This document shows, piece by piece, positions 63,041 to 64,000 of a stretch of 64,000 nt of DNA. This DNA is from Curtobacterium sp. SGAir0471. GTDB lineage: Bacteria > Actinomycetota > Actinomycetes > Actinomycetales > Microbacteriaceae. The notes under the pieces were generated by a model, which saw only the letters and a program-made list of their open reading frames with translations, was not told the origin of the DNA and searched no databases. How positions within the stretch are numbered: position 1 is the first letter of the stretch; the number at the start of each line of letters is the position of its first letter. The translations under genes were made by a program, and so were the position numbers. The stretch is from positions 1,550,001 through 1,614,000 of the forward strand of contig NZ_CP027869.1 of the NCBI RefSeq assembly GCF_005490985.1. The letters run 5' to 3'.

Positions 63041-63880
63041 CTACTTCGTCCGACCCTCGCGGAGCTGCGCCCGGTAGGTGCCCGGGGCCGTCCCGCACGC
63101 GCGGGTGAAGTGGGCGTAGAAGCTCGACTGCGAACCGAACCCCGCCGCGTGTGCGATCTCCCCGATCGTCAGGGACGTCGTCGCGAGCAGCCGCTGCGAC
63201 TCGGCGACCCGGCACCGGGTCAGGTACTCCACGATGGTTGCACCGACGTCCTGCCGGAACACCGTCATCGCGTAGTGCGGGTGCAGGTGGGCCGCGGCCG
63301 CGACGTCGGCGACCTCGATCGGCTCGCGGAACCGGTCGACCACGAAGCGCACCATGTCGATCACCCGGTGCATCCCGTCGGCGGTCCCGTGGGCGTCGTC
63401 GGCACGCGTGGCCAGAGCGTCGCGGTGGTGGCGCAGCAGCCGTCGGACGAGCGCCTGGGCCTCGAGGTTGGCGATGACCTCAGCGCCGTCGTCCGCGAAG
63501 TCCCGCTGCCACGACGACAGCATCGACTCGACGTCCCGTCCGGCGGCGGCCGTGGGGACCACCACGGGCCGGTTGAGGAGCATCGCGCCGAGGTCGTGGT
63601 CGGGCAGCCCCCACGCCAGCACCTCGCCGAGGGGGATGTGGACCCAGCGGAACTGGCCGGTCCCGGTGCCGTCCCCGACGAGCTGGTGCGGGGTCCACCC
63701 CCAGAACAGCGCGATCTCACCCGCGTGGACGCTGACCGGCGCGCCGCCGAACCGGTAGTCGAGCCGCCCGTCGAGCACCAGGTTGATCTCGAGGTCGTCG
63801 TGCCGGTGCGACGACGCCATGAGCGGCGCCGGGCCGCGGTGGCTCCAGTACGCCGCTTCCACCGTCTCCACGTCGAGCAC
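63041..63880 (-). CDS. AraC family transcriptional regulator
   Basis: A 279-residue regulator. The N-terminal cupin has SHRHDDLEINLVLDGRLDYRFGG, HAGEIALFWGWTPHQL. The C-terminal pair of helix-turn-helix motifs has EPIEVADVAAAAHLHPHYAMTVFRQDVG and LTIGEIAHAAGFGSQSSFYAHFTRACGTAPGTYR. The GTG start has TAGGCT 6 bases upstream (leaderless). Target unknown; the sugar or effector is not identifiable. Confidence 0.9.
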   Translation of the reverse strand: MLDVETVEAAYWSHRGPAPLMASSHRHDDLEINLVLDGRLDYRFGGAPVSVHAGEIALFWGWTPHQLVGDGTGTGQFRWVHIPLGEVLAWGLPDHDLGAMLLNRPVVVPTAAAGRDVESMLSSWQRDFADDGAEVIANLEAQALVRRLLRHHRDALATRADDAHGTADGMHRVIDMVRFVVDRFREPIEVADVAAAAHLHPHYAMTVFRQDVGATIVEYLTRCRVAESQRLLATTSLTIGEIAHAAGFGSQSSFYAHFTRACGTAPGTYRAQLREGRTK

Positions 63881-63939
63881 ACCACGAGCCTACGACAGCA
63901 CGCCGCGCGGTCGTCGGACCCGCACAGTCGGCCCGGCCG

Positions 63940-64000
63940 ACGGCGGCCCGGTCCGGTCCGGTCCAGCCCGGTCCGGTCCAGCCCGGTCCGGTCCGGTCCG
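63940..64000. repeat. GGTCC-type tandem repeat at the window end
   Basis: GGTCC/CCGGT units repeat many times up to the last base, partly in a 15-bp pattern (CCCGGTCCGGTCCAG). Its full length is cut off by the window. Confidence 0.75.

Overview
The window is high-GC DNA from an actinomycete. Gene content and order (topoisomerase IV genes parE/parC, sepH, a DUF4193 protein, DUF3093, dut, DUF3710, DUF3159, acnA, dxs, fadA/fadB, an RNase D-like gene, DUF3000, and a flagellar locus) suggest Microbacteriaceae, probably Curtobacterium or a close relative. The genus is inferred from family content and was not checked by a search. Many genes start with GTG or TTG. At least ten have a TANNNT hexamer 6 or 7 bases before the start codon, which points to leaderless transcription.

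Positions 1-23668 hold chromosomal housekeeping genes: the 3' end of a GatD-like amidotransferase, a small zinc-ribbon protein, convergent parE and parC, an alkaline-phosphatase-superfamily enzyme, sepH, DUF4193, DUF3093, then dut-DUF3710-DUF3159, aconitase and DXP synthase. A YefM/RelE-type toxin-antitoxin pair follows. A minus-strand block (DUF3000, RNase D, thiolase, FadB-type fusion enzyme) comes next, with a divergent alpha/beta hydrolase.

Positions 23674-32565 hold a minus-strand polymorphic-toxin island. A 1776-residue RHS/YD-repeat protein has a WXG100/LXG-like N-terminus and a C-terminal GIY-YIG-type nuclease domain. Two Imm26-type immunity genes follow it, with the 3' relic of a third between them. 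A probably frameshifted small gene, a DUF6188-containing protein and an unrecognised gene come after. The toxin tip and immunity genes are visibly richer in A and T than their surroundings.

Positions 32710-41695 hold metabolic and accessory genes: SufE and a rhodanese sulfurtransferase, a ZapE/AFG1-type ATPase, an ammonium transporter with a GlnR-type box, an aldo/keto reductase, ChaB, a stand-alone FabH, an EcsC-like protein and a DUF559-type nuclease-fold protein.

Positions 41995-60320 are a flagellar locus. flgN-flgK-flgL-fliW run on the minus strand. On the plus strand are sigma factor fliA, flagellin fliC, fliD-fliS-fliT-like, and a tightly overlapping operon flgB-flgC-fliE-fliF-fliG-fliH-fliI-fliJ-NlpC/P60-fliK-flgD-flgE. 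The locus stops at a hairpin after flgE. Stator, C-ring fliM/fliN and export-gate genes are not in the window. From 60411 to the end are small accessory genes: a VOC protein, a DUF4288 protein, two small proteins, a rhomboid-like membrane protein and an AraC-type regulator.

Several dispersed palindromic repeat families punctuate the intergenic spaces. The most striking is a loopless palindrome with GGAGGC/GCCTCC arms, present in seven copies. No rRNA, tRNA, CRISPR array, insertion sequence or prophage was seen.
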